Assembly: GCA_018287875.1 (NCBI GenBank)
Contig: JAGVVL010000017.1
Span: forward strand, 3,580,385 to 3,644,384
DNA length: 64,000 nucleotides
Source of the DNA: Nigrospora sphaerica
Lineage: Eukaryota > Ascomycota > Sordariomycetes > Amphisphaeriales > Apiosporaceae
Direction: 5' to 3'
Numbering within the stretch: the first letter of the stretch is position 1; the number at the start of each line of letters is the position of its first letter. Under the pieces are notes generated by a model. That model saw nothing but the letters and a program-made list of their open reading frames with translations, did not search any database and was not told the DNA's origin. The translations under genes were made by a program, and so were the position numbers. Positions 63,440-64,000 of this stretch are shown here, in pieces.

Positions 63440-63720
63440 AAGAAGGAAGAAAGAAGAGAAATATATAGATGAAGAAGGAAGAAAGGATAAATATAAGGTA
63501 CTAGGTAAAGAAGTAACGAAGGAAGAAAGAAGAAAAATATATAGATGAAGAAGGAAGAAGGATAAATATAAGGTACTAGGTAAAGAAGTAAAGAAGGAAG
63601 AAAGAAGAAAAATATATAGATGAAGAAGGAAGAAAGGATAAATATAAGGTACTAGGTAAAGAAGTAAAGAAGGAAGGAAGAAGAAAATATATAGCTGAAG
63701 AAGGAAGAATAGAAAAATAT
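63440..63720 (+). repeat. 75-bp minisatellite, about four copies
   Basis: ATATATAGATGAAGAAGGAAG recurs at 63461, 63537, 63612 and (variant) 63687, giving a 75-76 bp period; copies include GGTACTAGGTAAAGAAGTAA. Confidence 0.9.
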
Positions 63721-63871
63721 AGGGTAATAGGTAAAGAAGTAAAGAAGGAAAAAGAAAAAAATATATAAAGAAAGATAGAAGAAGACGAGGAAAATAAATA
63801 TGAAAAGAGTAAATAAATAAGAGAAAGAAAAAAGGAGAAAAGATATAATAAGGAAAGGAGAAGGAAGGAAG

Positions 63872-63914
63872 AGGCCGTAACCGTAGGTGGTGCGTAGCTG
63901 GCCGGTCGGAGACA
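63872..63914 (+). repeat. Terminal subtelomeric module
   Basis: GCCGTAACCGTAGGTGGTGC...AGCTGGCCGGTCGGAGAC, about 40 bp from the telomere-like end. Confidence 0.88.
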
Positions 63915-63950
63915 GCAGTCGTGCAGCAGCGGGTTTTGATTCATGCAGCA

Positions 63951-64000
63951 TTAGCTTAGCTTAGCTCAACTCAACTTAGTTTCACTTAGCTTAGGGTTAG
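63951..64000 (+). repeat. Telomere-like variant repeats entering TTAGGG
   Basis: TTAGC repeated, then TCAAC, TTAGT, TTCAC and TTAGC variants, ending TTAGGGTTAG at the window edge. The G-rich strand runs 5' to 3' towards the right, as at a right chromosome end. Only about 1.7 canonical units are inside the window. Confidence 0.8.

Larger units (their letters stand above)
54421..63950. other. Strand-asymmetric purine-rich subtelomere
   Basis: The plus strand is almost entirely A and G for about 9.5 kb, with C and T scarce except inside the repeated modules. Long minus-strand open frames rich in Phe/Leu/Ser (for example 57143-57991) are consequences of this composition, not genes. RIP cannot produce this skew, since it changes C on both strands. 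Confidence 0.8.

Noticed and set aside
1..64000. Starship-type giant mobile element with tyrosine-recombinase captain
   Set aside because: Considered because accessory genes and transposons are mixed, but I found no DUF3435/captain reading frame or matching boundaries.
1..64000. rRNA or tRNA genes
   Set aside because: No rRNA-like stretch was seen, and B-box-like GTTCGA words (for example near 17470, inside the 172-bp LTR) lack a cloverleaf partner. A tRNA scan was not possible.

Overview
This window looks like the right-hand end of a chromosome of a filamentous ascomycete (Pezizomycotina, probably a sordariomycete). The evidence: short introns with GTRNGT/CTGAC/AG signals, PTH11-type receptor genes, Tad1-like LINE, Ty3/gypsy and Fot1/pogo transposons, transition damage of the RIP type (Trp and Gln codons turned into TAG/TAA, CpA depleted, CpG kept), and a right edge that runs into 5'-TTAGGG-3'. 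I could not assign a species.

Layout. 1-9.3 kb: damaged transposons (half a gypsy element, an almost readable Tad1-like LINE, a LINE RNase H fragment). 9.7-10.6 kb: gypsy chromodomain and gag relics. 10.7-14.3 kb: an undamaged divergent pair of acid peptidases (a sedolisin and a pepsin-family enzyme). 15.3-17.6 kb: the other gypsy half, solo LTRs and a kinase-like gene fragment. 18.0-18.5 kb: a small secreted cysteine protein. 19.2-22.4 kb: a truncated LINE carrying a solo LTR, and a complete Fot1-like element. 22.6-25.0 kb: a truncated SDR gene and a five-exon PTH11-like receptor. 25-29 kb: largely empty, with a LINE tail and a kinase-like pseudogene. 29.5-34.9 kb: a second, heavily damaged LINE and a LINE 5' stub. 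35.7 kb: a fold-back element. 36.1-37.4 kb: a second five-exon PTH11-like receptor. 37.7-45.4 kb: a complete gypsy element with matching LTRs and a CTAGT target duplication. 45.6-46.0 kb: an RNase T1-family fragment. 46.6-48.5 kb: a badly decayed OrsD/DUF3505-type gene. 49.0-53.8 kb: a GC-rich telomere-linked RecQ helicase (TLH) gene with DUF3505-like N-terminus, broken by stops and frameshifts. 54.4-64 kb: a subtelomere whose + strand is almost all A and G, holding a 12-unit 56-58 bp array, scattered single copies of the same module, minisatellites, an interstitial telomere tract and finally telomere-like sequence.

The active-looking gene set (two acid peptidases, a small secreted protein, two PTH11 receptors, an RNase T1 fragment) is the usual secretome-and-sensing content of fungal accessory or subtelomeric DNA. 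The most informative structures are: (i) two halves of one gypsy family in opposite orientation that share the same 5-bp flank, suggesting an inversion with a solo LTR at its junction; (ii) the decaying TLH gene next to an older DUF3505 relic; (iii) the strand-asymmetric purine subtelomere, whose repeated module recurs beside telomere repeats as if old chromosome ends had been buried. All calls come from reading the sequence and family knowledge; no searches were run.
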